Below, piece by piece: positions 27,402 to 37,555 of a DNA stretch of 58,673 nt; positions within the stretch are counted from its first letter, which is position 1, and each line of letters opens with the position of its first letter. The stretch is from Pseudomonadota bacterium (lineage in GTDB: Bacteria; Pseudomonadota; Gammaproteobacteria; Arenicellales; UBA868). The DNA is taken from positions 27,562-86,234 of the forward strand of contig PBDS01000048.1 of assembly GCA_002718155.1 (NCBI GenBank). The letters run 5' to 3'. The notes beneath the pieces were generated by a model. It was not told the origin of the DNA and did not search any database. It worked only from the letters and a program-made list of their open reading frames with translations. The translations under genes and the position numbers were made by a program.

Positions 27402-27932
27402 ATGACTACTGCAAAGAATATTTATCTGGTTGGTCCCATGGGGGTGGGTAAAACCACCATAGGGAAAGCATTGGCGAAGAGTCTGGGTCTTGATTTTGTC
27501 GACTCCGATCACGAGATCGAGGAACGCACCGGCGTCAGTATTTCGACCATATTCGATATCGAGGGCGAGGATGGGTTCCGAAACCGGGAGATCCGCATGA
27601 TTGCTGAACTGGCATCTCGTAAGGGTATTGTCCTGGCGACTGGTGGTGGCGCTGTTGAGAGTGAAGAGATTCGAAAGGCGTTGCGGCACAACGGCCTGGT
27701 AATTTATTTACATGCCTCGATTGAGATGCAGATGGATCGTACCCGCAATAGCAAGAACAGGCCGTTGCTGAATACTGGTGCTGACAGACGCGAGATACTT
27801 GAGGATCTGATGCGCGAAAGGGAGCCTTTGTGGCGGCAGGAAGCTGACGTCATCTATGAGACGGACGGGCGATCTCCGCAGACCGCAGCGAGGGAAATTG
27901 CGGGCGAGGTCCGAAAGCTTTGGCAGTACTGA
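27402..27932 (+). CDS. aroK: Shikimate kinase
   Basis: Phosphorylates shikimate at the 3-hydroxyl in aromatic amino acid synthesis. The 176 residues have the Walker A motif GPMGVGKTTIGKALA, the substrate-binding Asp in DSDHEIEERTG, the Gly-rich loop ATGGGAVE and the lid Arg in NRPLL. It overlaps aroB by 13 bases. The pilQ-aroK-aroB order is conserved in gammaproteobacteria. Confidence 0.96.
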   Translation: MTTAKNIYLVGPMGVGKTTIGKALAKSLGLDFVDSDHEIEERTGVSISTIFDIEGEDGFRNREIRMIAELASRKGIVLATGGGAVESEEIRKALRHNGLVIYLHASIEMQMDRTRNSKNRPLLNTGADRREILEDLMREREPLWRQEADVIYETDGRSPQTAAREIAGEVRKLWQY

Positions 27933-28999
27933 ATGTAGATCTTGGTTCTCGCAGTTACCCGATTTACGTCGGCCCGGGCCTTCTTTCCCGAGAAGATCTC
28001 TATCACAGACATATTGCTGCACAAGAGGTCGTGGTCGTTAGCGATGAGACCGTCGCGCCGCTTTATCTGGATGGGTTGCTGGCCAGTTTGCCCGGGTTCA
28101 ATGTCACCTGTCATATCCTGCCCGACGGTGAGGAACACAAGACTCTAGAAACGCTTAGTACGCTGTTCGATACGATGATCGCAGCGCCATGCAGCCGTGA
28201 GACTAGTCTCATCGCTCTAGGTGGCGGGGTGGTCGGTGACATCGCAGGATTTGCGGCAGCCTGTTATCAGCGAGGGATTGGTTTTATCCAGGTGCCGACC
28301 ACGCTTCTGGCACAGGTGGATTCGGCGGTGGGCGGTAAGACAGCAGTCAACCACCCTCTTGGCAAAAACATGATCGGTGCGTTCTATCAGCCAGCTTGTG
28401 TGATCGCCGATACCGATACACTCTCGACTCTGGATGGTCGGCAACTGTCAGCTGGCATTGCCGAGGTCGTGAAGTACGGCGTCATACGGGATCCGACGTT
28501 TTTCAAGTGGCTGGAACAAAACATGGAAGCACTGTGCCGGTGTGACAATCCGGCCATTGAGCATGTAATCGTGGAATGCTGTCGCAATAAGGCCGAGTTG
28601 GTCGCGGCGGATGAAGAGGAGCGTGCCGAACGGGCACTGCTGAATCTGGGTCACACCTTTGGGCATGCCATTGAAACTGCTGTCGGTTACGGCCAATGGT
28701 TGCACGGAGAAGCTGTTGCGGTCGGTATGGTGCTGGCTGCCGAGTTATCCTGCCGCTTAGGATGGCTGGCGGCAGACGATTTGGTACGGATTCGCGAACT
28801 GTTGTCACGGGCAGGTTTGCCAGTCAGTCCGCCCAAGAATATCGCCGTGGAAGAATTCCTCTTGCATATGTCCAGAGACAAGAAAGTCGCCCGGAGTCGA
28901 ATTCGACTGGTATTGCTGGAAGGTATAGGCCGGGCAAAGCTGGTGACCGACTATCCTGACGAGGCATTGACCGAGGTTCTGGCATCAGCCGTAGCGTGA
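27920..28999 (+). CDS. aroB: 3-dehydroquinate synthase
   Basis: NAD-dependent enzyme that cyclises DAHP to 3-dehydroquinate, the second shikimate-pathway step. The 359-residue product has the family start NVDLGSRSYPIYVGPGLL, the NAD site ALGGGVVGDIAGFAAACYQRGI, PTTLLAQVDSAVGGKTAVNHPLGKNMIGAFYQP and the metal-binding His residues in LGHTFGHAIE. The only start that preserves the family N-terminus is TTG at 27920, inside aroK. Non-ATG start and overlap suggest translational coupling with aroK. Confidence 0.95.
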   Translation: MAVLNVDLGSRSYPIYVGPGLLSREDLYHRHIAAQEVVVVSDETVAPLYLDGLLASLPGFNVTCHILPDGEEHKTLETLSTLFDTMIAAPCSRETSLIALGGGVVGDIAGFAAACYQRGIGFIQVPTTLLAQVDSAVGGKTAVNHPLGKNMIGAFYQPACVIADTDTLSTLDGRQLSAGIAEVVKYGVIRDPTFFKWLEQNMEALCRCDNPAIEHVIVECCRNKAELVAADEEERAERALLNLGHTFGHAIETAVGYGQWLHGEAVAVGMVLAAELSCRLGWLAADDLVRIRELLSRAGLPVSPPKNIAVEEFLLHMSRDKKVARSRIRLVLLEGIGRAKLVTDYPDEALTEVLASAVA

Positions 29000-29356
29000 T
29001 TGCCTGACCCAGTAGAAACCCGCTGAAGATATCCTGGGTTTAGACCTTTTTTCGGGCTAAACCCAGGCTCACCCATAAATTAACCCAACAGAATCTGTGT
29101 TTGTAGCGCACTGTTTTGGGGCGTCTTTCGTCCTGAAGGTAAATCTACGAGAGCGAATGGCCTGGCCATGATTATTTGAACCCGCAAATCGCTGTCGATA
29201 TACTCGTTCTGAGACGAGTCAGTGGTTCTGCGTATCATCCTTCTCTAACCTGCCGCCAGATATTCCGGCGGCTCTGACCCAGCATACACGCCGGATCCTG
29301 GGCTCTATTGGCCCAAAACGATCCGAGGGAGGGGTGCCGCCTGAAATTATCAACGG
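29000..29356. other. 357-base intergenic region between aroB and gltB
   Basis: No coding ORF is convincing here. In Pseudomonas a SPOR-domain damX-like gene lies at this place, and I find no trace of it. Two inverted repeats are visible: 29033-29067, annotated separately, and GCCGCC (29252-29257) with GGCGGC (29267-29272) around a nine-base loop, about 85 bases before gltB. The gltB promoter must lie in this region, but I cannot point to convincing hexamers. Confidence 0.6.
29033..29067. repeat. Perfect 11-bp inverted repeat downstream of aroB
   Basis: CCTGGGTTTAG (29033-29043) and CTAAACCCAGG (29057-29067) are perfect complements flanking a 13-base loop that contains a T-run. It starts 33 bases after the aroB stop. 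There is no T-tract after the stem on either strand, so it is not a textbook terminator, though it may end or stabilise the pil-aro transcript, or act as an operator. Confidence 0.75.
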
Positions 29357-32300
29357 ATGAATTACCTATACTCACAAAATTCGGCACCCCGCGGCCTCTA
29401 CCGATCTGAGTTCGAACACGACAGCTGTGGGGTCGGGTTTGTCGCTCATATCAAAGGACACCGCAGTCACACGATAATCGAAGACGCCTACACCGTTCTT
29501 CGGAATATGGAGCACCGCGGTGCCTGTGGCGCTGAGGAAGAGACCGGTGATGGCGCTGGAATACTCACCGCTTTGCCTCACGAGTTCCTGGAGCGGATTT
29601 CACGAGACGAGTTAAAGGCCCGATTACCCCGGCCTGGGCAGTTTGGTGCTGGGGTAGTCTTTTTGCCCCGCAGGCGGGATCAGCGGCAGATCTGCAAAAG
29701 AGCCGTGGAATTGATCGTTGCCGAACAGGGCCAGCGACTGGTTGGGTGGCGGCGAGTGCCAACCTGTGCCGAGGTGGCCGGAATTGGCTCGACCGCAAGA
29801 ATGGCCGAACCCCACATCGAGCAACTGTTCATCGCTGCAGGTCCCGGTCTTGAGGAGGATGCTTTTGAGCGACAGCTTTACCTGATTCGAAAACGTGCCA
29901 GTCATCAGCTGCGTGGTGACCCCGCCATGGATCAGTCCCAGATGTTTTATATCTGTTCCTTGTCCACACGGGTGATGATCTACAAGGGCATGCTGCGAAC
30001 GTTGCAGTTGATGGATTACTACCCCGATCTCAGTGCGCCAGATTACACAACACATCTGGCAATGGTTCACTCGCGCTTCTCTACAAACACTTTTCCCAGT
30101 TGGGATCGGGCGCAGCCGGGACGTTTCATGGCGCATAACGGTGAGATCAACACCTTACGTGGAAATATCAACTGGATGCGTGGTCGGGAAGGTGTGATGC
30201 AAAGTACGCTGTTTGGCGGACAACTGGATTCGGTGTTTCCCGTGATCGAACCCGACTGTTCAGATTCAGGAAATTTCGACAACGTCCTTGAATTCCTGCT
30301 GATGTCCGGTCGGTCCCTGCAGGAAGCAATCATGATGATGGTGCCGGAAGCGTGGCAGAAACATGCCACAATGGCGATCGACAAGAAGGCGTTTTACGAG
30401 TTCCATTCGTCGCTGATGGAGGCCTGGGACGGGCCGGCATCCATCACGTTCACCGATGGGCGCTACATTGGCGCGTTACTCGACCGCAATGGCCTGAGGC
30501 CGAGTCGTTATTACGTGACACATGATGACCGTGTCATCATGGCAAGTGAGGTCGGTGTGTTGCCACTCGATCCGGACAACGTCAAAGAGAAAGGGCGTCT
30601 TCAGCCCGGTCGCATGTTTCTGGTCGATTTTGAAGAGTGTCGACTCGTTCCAGATCAGGAGCTGAAGGCAGAGTTCTCCAAGAAGCGTCCTTATCGAAGA
30701 TGGTTGACAGCACAGCGGATCACACTGGGTGATCTTGATCAGGCCAATGAGGTGCCGGGGCTTCAAGCCGATACTCTGTTGGCTAGAATGCGGGCGTTTG
30801 GTTACACCATTGAAACGCTGCATTTTATGTTGCTGCCACTCATCAGCCAGAAGCGTGACCCGGTGGGGTCAATGGGAAACGACTCTGCCTTGGCTTGCCT
30901 GAGTGACCAGCCTCGCATGCTGTATGACTACTTCAAGCAGTTGTTTGCCCAAGTAACCAATCCTGCGATTGACTCGATTCGGGAAGAGGTCGTTATGGCG
31001 CTCGAATGCTACGTCGGGCCCGAGCACAATCTACTGGATTCCACAGAACAGCACTGCCACCGCCTGCTGATTGAACACCCGATACTGACCAACCGGGAGA
31101 TGTCTTCAATCAAGCACATCTCGCACCGGGGGTGGTGTGCAGAGACTGTGGACATTAGTTTCCCGGCTACTGAAGGTGAGAGTGGTCTGATGCCAGCTCT
31201 TGAGCGGATCTGCCTAGAGACCGAGCAGGCGATCGATGACGGATGTCCCCTGGTGGTGCTGACTGACCGAGAAGCAGGGCCGGGACGGGTTGCCCTCAGC
31301 ACTTTGTTAGCGAGCAGTACGGTTCATCAGCATCTGGTAAGGCAGACGAAGCGCTCTCGCGTCGGGCTTATTCTGGAGACTGGAGAGGCCCGTGAGGTCC
31401 ATCACCATTGTCTGCTAATCGGTTTCGGCGCAGACGCCGTCAATCCCTATCTTGCTTATGAGGCACTCTGGCAGGTGCGCAGGGATGGTGGTCTTGATAT
31501 GGAAGAGTTCACTGACGACGAAACGATCGTCGCGGCCTACCGGAAGGGCGTTGCTAAGGGTATGCTCAAGGTGATGGGCAAGATGGGTATTTCAACGCTG
31601 CAGTCCTATAAGGGGGCACAGATATTCGAAGCGGTGGGACTTGCAAGCGAGGTTATCGACTACGCTTTCACACACACTGCGAGCCGGGTGGAAGGGGTCG
31701 GGTTTGGTGTTTTAGCGGACGAGCTTCTGCGTCGCCACCGGCTTGCCTACGCTGATCCAGAGATGGAAAACGAGAGTGTGCTGTCCAATCCGGGAGAGTT
31801 TCACTGGCGATCCGGAGGCGCCAAGCATGGTTGGGAACCCCGCGTCATTGCTGATATTCAGCAGGCGGCACGGCGGCAAGACTCAGGCGCTTACCATCGT
31901 TTTGCCGAGCAGGTCAACGACGAAGCGTCTGGGCACTATACCCTGCGCGGGCTGATGGAACTGAATCCCTCTGCCGATTCCATTTCGCTTGTTGAAGTCG
32001 AGCCTGCCAGCGAGATCGTCAAGCGTTTTTGTACCGGTGCGATGAGCCTCGGTTCCATCTCCAGCGAGGCGCATGAGACGCTGGCTATTGCGATGAATCG
32101 TCTTGGTGGTAAAAGCAACACGGGGGAGGGTGGTGAATCTTCCGAACGGTTCAAGCTTGAGCCGAACGGGGATTCAAAGCGCTCAGCAATCAAACAGGTC
32201 GCCTCGGGCCGTTTTGGTGTGACTGCCTGGTACCTCACCAACGCGGACGAACTGCAGATCAAGATCTCCCAGGGCGCCAAGCCCGGGGAGGGTGGTGAAC

Positions 32301-33958
32301 TGCCCGGTAACAAGGTTGACGATAACATCGCACTTATCCGCTGCTCTACGCCCGGTGTTGGCCTGATCAGCCCACCGCCACATCATGATATCTATTCCAT
32401 AGAAGATCTGGCGCAGCTGATTTACGATCTCAAGAACGCGAATCCATCTGCGAGAATCAGCGTCAAGTTGGTATCTGAAGTCGGCGTAGGTACCGTCGCG
32501 GCCGGTGTTGCCAAGGCCCATGCCGATCACATTCTGATTGCGGGCGACAGCGGCGGTACGGGAGCGTCTCCACTAACCAGTATCAAGCATGCTGGCTTGC
32601 CGTGGGAACTCGGCATCGCCGAAACCCATCAGACCCTAGTCATGAACGACCTTCGCAGTCGCGTGGTGCTGCAAACCGATGGCGGCATGAAGACTGGCCG
32701 GGACGTGGTCATAGGGGCACTGCTGGGTGCTGAAGAGATCGGCTTTTCTACTGCACCCCTGGTGAGCCTGGGTTGCATCATGATGCGTAAGTGTCACCTG
32801 AATACCTGTCCGGTTGGGATCGCTACCCAAGACCCAATTCTGCGGCAGAAATTCAAAGGGAAACCGGAACACGTGGTGAACTATCTCTTCATGGTCGCAG
32901 AAGAGGCCCGTGGTTACATGGCCCAACTGGGTATAGCGACTTTCAACGAACTTATCGGTCGGGTCGATCTGCTGGATACCCGTCCTGCTGTGGACCACTG
33001 GAAAGCAAACGGAATCGATCTCTCCGCACTGCTGGAGCCTGTAGTTGGGCCTGCGGACGACACGCCAGTGTACTGCCAGATCAAACAGGATCATGGGCTG
33101 GATTTCAGCCTCGATAGAACAAGGCTACTCGAACTTTGTACTCCCGCTCTTGAGAAAGGGGAATCGGTGCGGCTCGAGCTACCAGTCGCGAATACCGACC
33201 GAACGGTTGGGACCCTATTGAGTCACGAACTCGTCAAAAAATGGGGTGAGCAGGGACTGCCCGATAACACCATCCACGTGCACCTGAATGGCTCTGCTGG
33301 TCAGAGCCTGGGAGCGTGGCTTGCCCGGGGTGTAACTCTGGAACTTGAAGGTGATGCCAATGACTATGTCGGCAAAGGACTGTCGGGTGGGCAGATCGTG
33401 GTCTATCCACCCGTTGGCTCAAGCTTCCTGGCCGAGGACAACATTATTGTAGGCAACGTGGTTCTCTATGGTGCGACCAGTGGCCAAGCCTATTTCCGGG
33501 GGCGGGCGGCGGAGCGTTTCTGTATACGGAACAGTGGTGCTCTGGCTGTTGTCGAAGGCGTCGGTGATCACGGTTGTGAATACATGACCGGTGGCAGGAT
33601 TGTGGTCCTGGGGCCTGTGGGACGCAATTTCGCGGCTGGTATGTCAGGCGGAATCGCTTATGTCTGGGCGCCGGACCGGGAAAAATTTGTCCGGAACTGC
33701 AATCTGGAGATGGTGGAACTGGAGCGCCTGTCAGACGATGATATGGATGACGTTTCAATGCTGCTTCGGCAGCACCTGGATCACACCGGTTCGGATGTCG
33801 CGCAGCGGCTTTTGGATAGGGGCCGGCAGATATTTGAGTCAGAGTTCATCAAGGTGATGCCAGTCGATTACAAACGTGTGCTTGAGCAGATCCGACAACA
33901 CGCCGCTGAAGCAGTGGAGGATCGCCAATTCGGTACCGTGGCAGCGACTCTTGGCTAA
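29357..33958 (+). CDS. gltB: Glutamate synthase (NADPH) large subunit
   Basis: Makes glutamate from 2-oxoglutarate and glutamine-derived ammonia together with GltD. The 1533-residue length is typical. The N-terminal class II glutaminase domain has its nucleophile at Cys24 (EHDSCGVGFVAHIKG), so a 23-residue propeptide must be removed. The central FMN-binding synthase domain includes GLISPPPHHDIYSIEDLAQLIYDLK and GGTGASPLTSIKHAGLPWELGIAETHQTL, and the 3Fe-4S cluster ligands are in CIMMRKCHLNTCPVGIATQ. The GXGXG beta-helix domain ends the protein. The ribosome site is weak. Confidence 0.97.
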   Translation: MNYLYSQNSAPRGLYRSEFEHDSCGVGFVAHIKGHRSHTIIEDAYTVLRNMEHRGACGAEEETGDGAGILTALPHEFLERISRDELKARLPRPGQFGAGVVFLPRRRDQRQICKRAVELIVAEQGQRLVGWRRVPTCAEVAGIGSTARMAEPHIEQLFIAAGPGLEEDAFERQLYLIRKRASHQLRGDPAMDQSQMFYICSLSTRVMIYKGMLRTLQLMDYYPDLSAPDYTTHLAMVHSRFSTNTFPSWDRAQPGRFMAHNGEINTLRGNINWMRGREGVMQSTLFGGQLDSVFPVIEPDCSDSGNFDNVLEFLLMSGRSLQEAIMMMVPEAWQKHATMAIDKKAFYEFHSSLMEAWDGPASITFTDGRYIGALLDRNGLRPSRYYVTHDDRVIMASEVGVLPLDPDNVKEKGRLQPGRMFLVDFEECRLVPDQELKAEFSKKRPYRRWLTAQRITLGDLDQANEVPGLQADTLLARMRAFGYTIETLHFMLLPLISQKRDPVGSMGNDSALACLSDQPRMLYDYFKQLFAQVTNPAIDSIREEVVMALECYVGPEHNLLDSTEQHCHRLLIEHPILTNREMSSIKHISHRGWCAETVDISFPATEGESGLMPALERICLETEQAIDDGCPLVVLTDREAGPGRVALSTLLASSTVHQHLVRQTKRSRVGLILETGEAREVHHHCLLIGFGADAVNPYLAYEALWQVRRDGGLDMEEFTDDETIVAAYRKGVAKGMLKVMGKMGISTLQSYKGAQIFEAVGLASEVIDYAFTHTASRVEGVGFGVLADELLRRHRLAYADPEMENESVLSNPGEFHWRSGGAKHGWEPRVIADIQQAARRQDSGAYHRFAEQVNDEASGHYTLRGLMELNPSADSISLVEVEPASEIVKRFCTGAMSLGSISSEAHETLAIAMNRLGGKSNTGEGGESSERFKLEPNGDSKRSAIKQVASGRFGVTAWYLTNADELQIKISQGAKPGEGGELPGNKVDDNIALIRCSTPGVGLISPPPHHDIYSIEDLAQLIYDLKNANPSARISVKLVSEVGVGTVAAGVAKAHADHILIAGDSGGTGASPLTSIKHAGLPWELGIAETHQTLVMNDLRSRVVLQTDGGMKTGRDVVIGALLGAEEIGFSTAPLVSLGCIMMRKCHLNTCPVGIATQDPILRQKFKGKPEHVVNYLFMVAEEARGYMAQLGIATFNELIGRVDLLDTRPAVDHWKANGIDLSALLEPVVGPADDTPVYCQIKQDHGLDFSLDRTRLLELCTPALEKGESVRLELPVANTDRTVGTLLSHELVKKWGEQGLPDNTIHVHLNGSAGQSLGAWLARGVTLELEGDANDYVGKGLSGGQIVVYPPVGSSFLAEDNIIVGNVVLYGATSGQAYFRGRAAERFCIRNSGALAVVEGVGDHGCEYMTGGRIVVLGPVGRNFAAGMSGGIAYVWAPDREKFVRNCNLEMVELERLSDDDMDDVSMLLRQHLDHTGSDVAQRLLDRGRQIFESEFIKVMPVDYKRVLEQIRQHAAEAVEDRQFGTVAATLG

Positions 33959-34021
33959 CATCCTTTCGACTGTAACGGGTATACGGAGCGCAGGCGGGTT
34001 TCACTGGCATGGACTTGCAGC

Positions 34022-35554
34022 ATGGCTAAGCTGACCAGTTTCAGGGAGATCGACCGGGCCGCTGTGCCCTACCGGGCGCCTCTGGAGCGGCTTGACGATT
34101 TTGACGAGATCCTGACGTCAGTAGGCGATATTCATCTCCAAGATCAGGGTGCCAGGTGTATGGATTGTGGCGTACCCTTCTGTCAGTCAGTTGATGGATG
34201 TCCAGTAGACAACCTTATCCCCGAGTGGAACGACCAGGTCTACCAGGGTAAGTGGCGCGCAGCGTTGGAGCGGTTGCAGCAGACCAACAACTTTCCGGAA
34301 TTCACTGGGCGGGTATGCCCGGCGCCTTGTGAGGGTGCCTGCGTGCTTGGGATCATAGAACCTGCCGTTACCATCAAGAACATTGAAAACGCCATCGTCG
34401 ATCGGGGATTTGCCGAGGGCTGGGTTGTCGCACGGCCACCGGCAGCACGTTCGGGTAAGACGGTTGGTGTAGTGGGATCGGGCCCAGCGGGGCTCGCTGC
34501 AGCCGATCAGCTTAACAAGGCGGGTCACCGGGTGACGGTCTACGAACGTGCTGATCGCATCGGTGGTCTGCTGATGTACGGAATACCCAACATGAAGCTG
34601 GACAAGCTCGTGGTAAACCGGCGGGTCGATTTGTTGAGGCAAGAGGGCGTTGAATTTCTCACTGGGGTCAATATCGGTTCGTCAAAAGAGTATCCTAACG
34701 GGCACATAGTCTCGATCATGGCGCAACAGGGAGTCCCGGTGAAACATCTAGATGTGGCGGAGTTACTCGATCAGCACGACGCACTGCTGCTGGCAACTGG
34801 TGCAACAGTACCGCGGGACCTTCCAATTCCGGGGCGCGATCTGACCGGTGTGCACTTCGCGATGGATTACCTGACTCGCAACACCCAAAGCCTGCTGGCG
34901 ACAGGTTCATTCGAGGGGGCTGCTATTTCGGCAAGGGACAAACGTGTCATCGTCATTGGTGGAGGGGATACGGGTGCAGACTGTATTGCTACAGCTCTGC
35001 GCCAGGGATGCCGAGAAATGGTGAATTTTGAGCTGTTGGACCGCCCTCCAGATCAACGGGCTGTGAACAACCCGTGGCCCGAGTGGCCGCTGATTTACCG
35101 GACCGAGTACGCGCATGTCGAATCGGCCAGCAGGTTTGGCGGCGACCCTCGTCAGTTTGCCCTACTGACCCGCGAGTTCATCGACGATGGCCGGGGGCAT
35201 CTTGCAGGTGTCAAAACCGTACGGGTCGACTGGTCAAGTCGCTCGGGCAAGGCACCGTTCAGTGAGATCCCGGGCTCGGAAGAATTCTGGGAATGCGATC
35301 TGGTGCTGTTGTCACTGGGGTTCCTGGGTCCCGAGCACGAGATTCCGGAACGGCTTAAGATCACATGCGACGAGCGTAGCAACTACCAGGTGGCACATGG
35401 GAAGTTTGTGACTGAACTCCCAAGGGTTTTTGCAGCTGGAGATTGTCGCCGGGGACAGTCGCTGGTGGTCTGGGCCATAAACGAAGGACGCGGTGCAGCC
35501 AGGGCCATCGATGCGTTCCTGGCAGGACCAGGTGGCCTTGCGGTGAGCGGCTGA
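34022..35554 (+). CDS. gltD: Glutamate synthase (NADPH) small subunit
   Basis: Flavoprotein that passes electrons from NADPH to GltB. The N-terminal iron-sulfur region has CMDCGVPFCQ...GCPVDNLIPEWND and RVCPAPCEGACVLGI, which hold two 4Fe-4S clusters. The FAD site is GVVGSGPAGLAAADQLNKAGHRVTVYE near residue 155 and the NADPH site is VIVIGGGDTGADCIATALRQG near residue 310. At 510 residues it is slightly longer than E. coli GltD. It lies 63 bases after gltB in the standard gltBD order. Confidence 0.97.
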   Translation: MAKLTSFREIDRAAVPYRAPLERLDDFDEILTSVGDIHLQDQGARCMDCGVPFCQSVDGCPVDNLIPEWNDQVYQGKWRAALERLQQTNNFPEFTGRVCPAPCEGACVLGIIEPAVTIKNIENAIVDRGFAEGWVVARPPAARSGKTVGVVGSGPAGLAAADQLNKAGHRVTVYERADRIGGLLMYGIPNMKLDKLVVNRRVDLLRQEGVEFLTGVNIGSSKEYPNGHIVSIMAQQGVPVKHLDVAELLDQHDALLLATGATVPRDLPIPGRDLTGVHFAMDYLTRNTQSLLATGSFEGAAISARDKRVIVIGGGDTGADCIATALRQGCREMVNFELLDRPPDQRAVNNPWPEWPLIYRTEYAHVESASRFGGDPRQFALLTREFIDDGRGHLAGVKTVRVDWSSRSGKAPFSEIPGSEEFWECDLVLLSLGFLGPEHEIPERLKITCDERSNYQVAHGKFVTELPRVFAAGDCRRGQSLVVWAINEGRGAARAIDAFLAGPGGLAVSG

Positions 35555-35558
35555 TTAA

Positions 35559-36269
35559 GTGACGGGCCCACCGGCAATTCCACTCGAAGAGCGCCTCATC
35601 GTGGCGTTGGATCTGCCTGCTGTCAGCGACGCACAGGCTTTGGTAAAACTGCTCGGAACGGAAGTCGCTTTCTACAAAGTCGGTCTGGAACTTTTCATGA
35701 GCGGTGCGGCCTTCGCTCTGGTCGACTGGCTGACCGAACGCGGGAAAAAGGTGTTCGTCGACCTGAAGTTTTTTGACGTGCCGGCCACAGTCGGGCGCGC
35801 CGTCCGCCAGCTTAATGGCAGGGGCATTACCTTTGCCACAGTACATGGAAACGATGCCATGATGCAGGCTGCGGCCGAGGCCGCGGAAGATTTCGGTGTC
35901 CTTGCAGTTACCGTGTTGACCAGCCTGGACAGAGGCGATCTAGACGATCTTGGTTTTGGTTGTAACGTGACCGAGTTGGTGATCTCTAGAGCCCGTAGGG
36001 CGGTCCATCACGGCTGCGTCGGCGTCGTTGCTTCCGGTGAGGAGACGGTTCTACTGCGGAAGAAGCTTGACAACTCGTTACTGATCGTGGTGCCCGGTAT
36101 CCGCCCCGTGGACAATCAGGATGATCAAAAGCGGACGGTCTCTGTGGCTCGGGCGCTGCAGGACGGTGCTGATTGCCTCGTGGTCGGCCGGCCGATCCGT
36201 GATGCGAAAGACCCCCTGGCTGCAGCTTGTGAGATCCAGAAGCAAATCAGAGCTGTCATCGGTAGCTGA
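35559..36269 (+). CDS. pyrF: Orotidine 5'-phosphate decarboxylase
   Basis: Final step of UMP synthesis. The 236 residues have [12 protein letters not shown] at the N-terminus, the catalytic Lys-Asp block [21 protein letters not shown] (usually DLKFHDIPNTV), the 'VTVLTSLD' strand and the phosphate-binding end VPGIRPV...DCLVVGRPI. The start is GTG, four bases after the gltD stop, so it is coupled to gltBD. A pyrimidine gene between gltD and hemE is not the usual Pseudomonas order. Confidence 0.95.
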   Translation: MTGPPAIPLEERLIVALDLPAVSDAQALVKLLGTEVAFYKVGLELFMSGAAFALVDWLTERGKKVFVDLKFFDVPATVGRAVRQLNGRGITFATVHGNDAMMQAAAEAAEDFGVLAVTVLTSLDRGDLDDLGFGCNVTELVISRARRAVHHGCVGVVASGEETVLLRKKLDNSLLIVVPGIRPVDNQDDQKRTVSVARALQDGADCLVVGRPIRDAKDPLAAACEIQKQIRAVIGS

Positions 36270-36274
36270 ATCGG

Positions 36275-37336
36275 GTGGTTACATCATTGAAGAACGATCG
36301 TCTGCTCCGGGCGCTGCACCGGCTACCGGTAGACTGTACGCCAATATGGATCATGCGCCAGGCGGGCCGCTACCTTCCCGAGTACCGGGAAACCCGCGAA
36401 CGCGCTGGCGATTTCCTGACTCTGTGCCAGACGCCAGAGCTGGCCTGTGAGGTCACTTTGCAGCCTCTGCGGCGATTCGAACTGGACGCGGCGATTCTTT
36501 TCTCGGACATTCTGACCATCCCTGATGCTATGGGACTGCAGCTCAGTATCAACGAAGGCGAAGGCCCCCGATTTGCCCGGCCGCTGAGTAGTAGTCGTGA
36601 CATTGATCGGCTGGGCGTGCCTGATCCGGAGGATGACCTGGGTTACGTCACCCAGGCAGTTAGAGTGATCCGCCGCGAACTGGATGGGTCGGTGCCATTG
36701 ATTGGGTTTGCGGGTAGCCCCTGGACGCTGGCAACCTACATGGTCGAGGGACAGGGCAGTCGGGATTTCGTCAAGATCAAGTCATTGATGTTCGACCAGA
36801 GCGAAGCGATGCACCGATTACTGAATACACTCGTCGATTCCGTCAGCCTTTATCTGATCGCCCAGGCTCACGCCGGGGCGCAGGTGCTCATGGTCTTCGA
36901 TACCTGGGGCGGCGCCTTGTCGTATCACGATTTCTGCGCCTATTCTCTGTCGCCTATGACACGTATCGTTCAGCAAGTTAGGGCTGACCGTGAGGCAAGT
37001 ACCATCCCGCTGATCCTGTTTACCAAGGGTGGTGGTCAATGGCTGGCGAATATTGCGGATAGCGGTTGTGACGCTTTGGGCTGCGACTGGACCACGTCGC
37101 TTGGCCAGGCTCGGCAGGAGGTAGGCGACCGGGTCGCCCTACAGGGGAACCTGGATCCAGCCGTGCTGTACGCGAAACCGGCGCAGATCGAGAAAGCCGT
37201 TACTCGTGTTCTCGACGATTTTGGTAGCGGTGATGGTCATGTGTTCAATCTCGGCCATGGTATTACGCCGGGCGTCGATCCCGAAAATGTCAGAATACTG
37301 GTCGAAGCGGTACATCGGCAGAGCAAACGAAACTGA
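36275..37336 (+). CDS. hemE: Uroporphyrinogen decarboxylase
   Basis: Converts uroporphyrinogen III to coproporphyrinogen III in haem synthesis. The 353 residues include the substrate-binding motif [17 protein letters not shown] near the N-terminus, the conserved Asp in [38 protein letters not shown], and the C-terminal [16 protein letters not shown]. The start is GTG at 36275, five bases after pyrF. It is the end of the gltB-gltD-pyrF-hemE series; the next gene is 219 bases away. Confidence 0.97.
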   Translation: MVTSLKNDRLLRALHRLPVDCTPIWIMRQAGRYLPEYRETRERAGDFLTLCQTPELACEVTLQPLRRFELDAAILFSDILTIPDAMGLQLSINEGEGPRFARPLSSSRDIDRLGVPDPEDDLGYVTQAVRVIRRELDGSVPLIGFAGSPWTLATYMVEGQGSRDFVKIKSLMFDQSEAMHRLLNTLVDSVSLYLIAQAHAGAQVLMVFDTWGGALSYHDFCAYSLSPMTRIVQQVRADREASTIPLILFTKGGGQWLANIADSGCDALGCDWTTSLGQARQEVGDRVALQGNLDPAVLYAKPAQIEKAVTRVLDDFGSGDGHVFNLGHGITPGVDPENVRILVEAVHRQSKRN

Positions 37337-37464
37337 GCCCGTTTGCGGATGATCAATCTGTCAGTTCAATGAGTTGTGGGCAAACTACCAACAGGCATCC
37401 TGATTGCTGTCGTCTCACGAGTCGAACGGTAAGGAAGAATTTCTGGTTTATCCCCTATAAAACC

Positions 37465-37470
37465 TATAAT
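37465..37470 (+). promoter_or_regulatory. Possible -10 hexamer upstream of lpxD
   Basis: A perfect TATAAT lies at 37465-37470 in an AT-rich stretch, 85 bases before lpxD, in the 219-base gap after hemE. No convincing -35 is visible at 16-18 bases. It is listed because lpxD appears to be a separate transcription unit. Confidence 0.35.
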
Positions 37471-37555
37471 TCGCATTGATGAATTATCTGAGCCCACACT
37501 ATTCGATTTCTTGCCCAGAGCGTCACCCACAATCATCAGTTAAACGGGGTGACGA

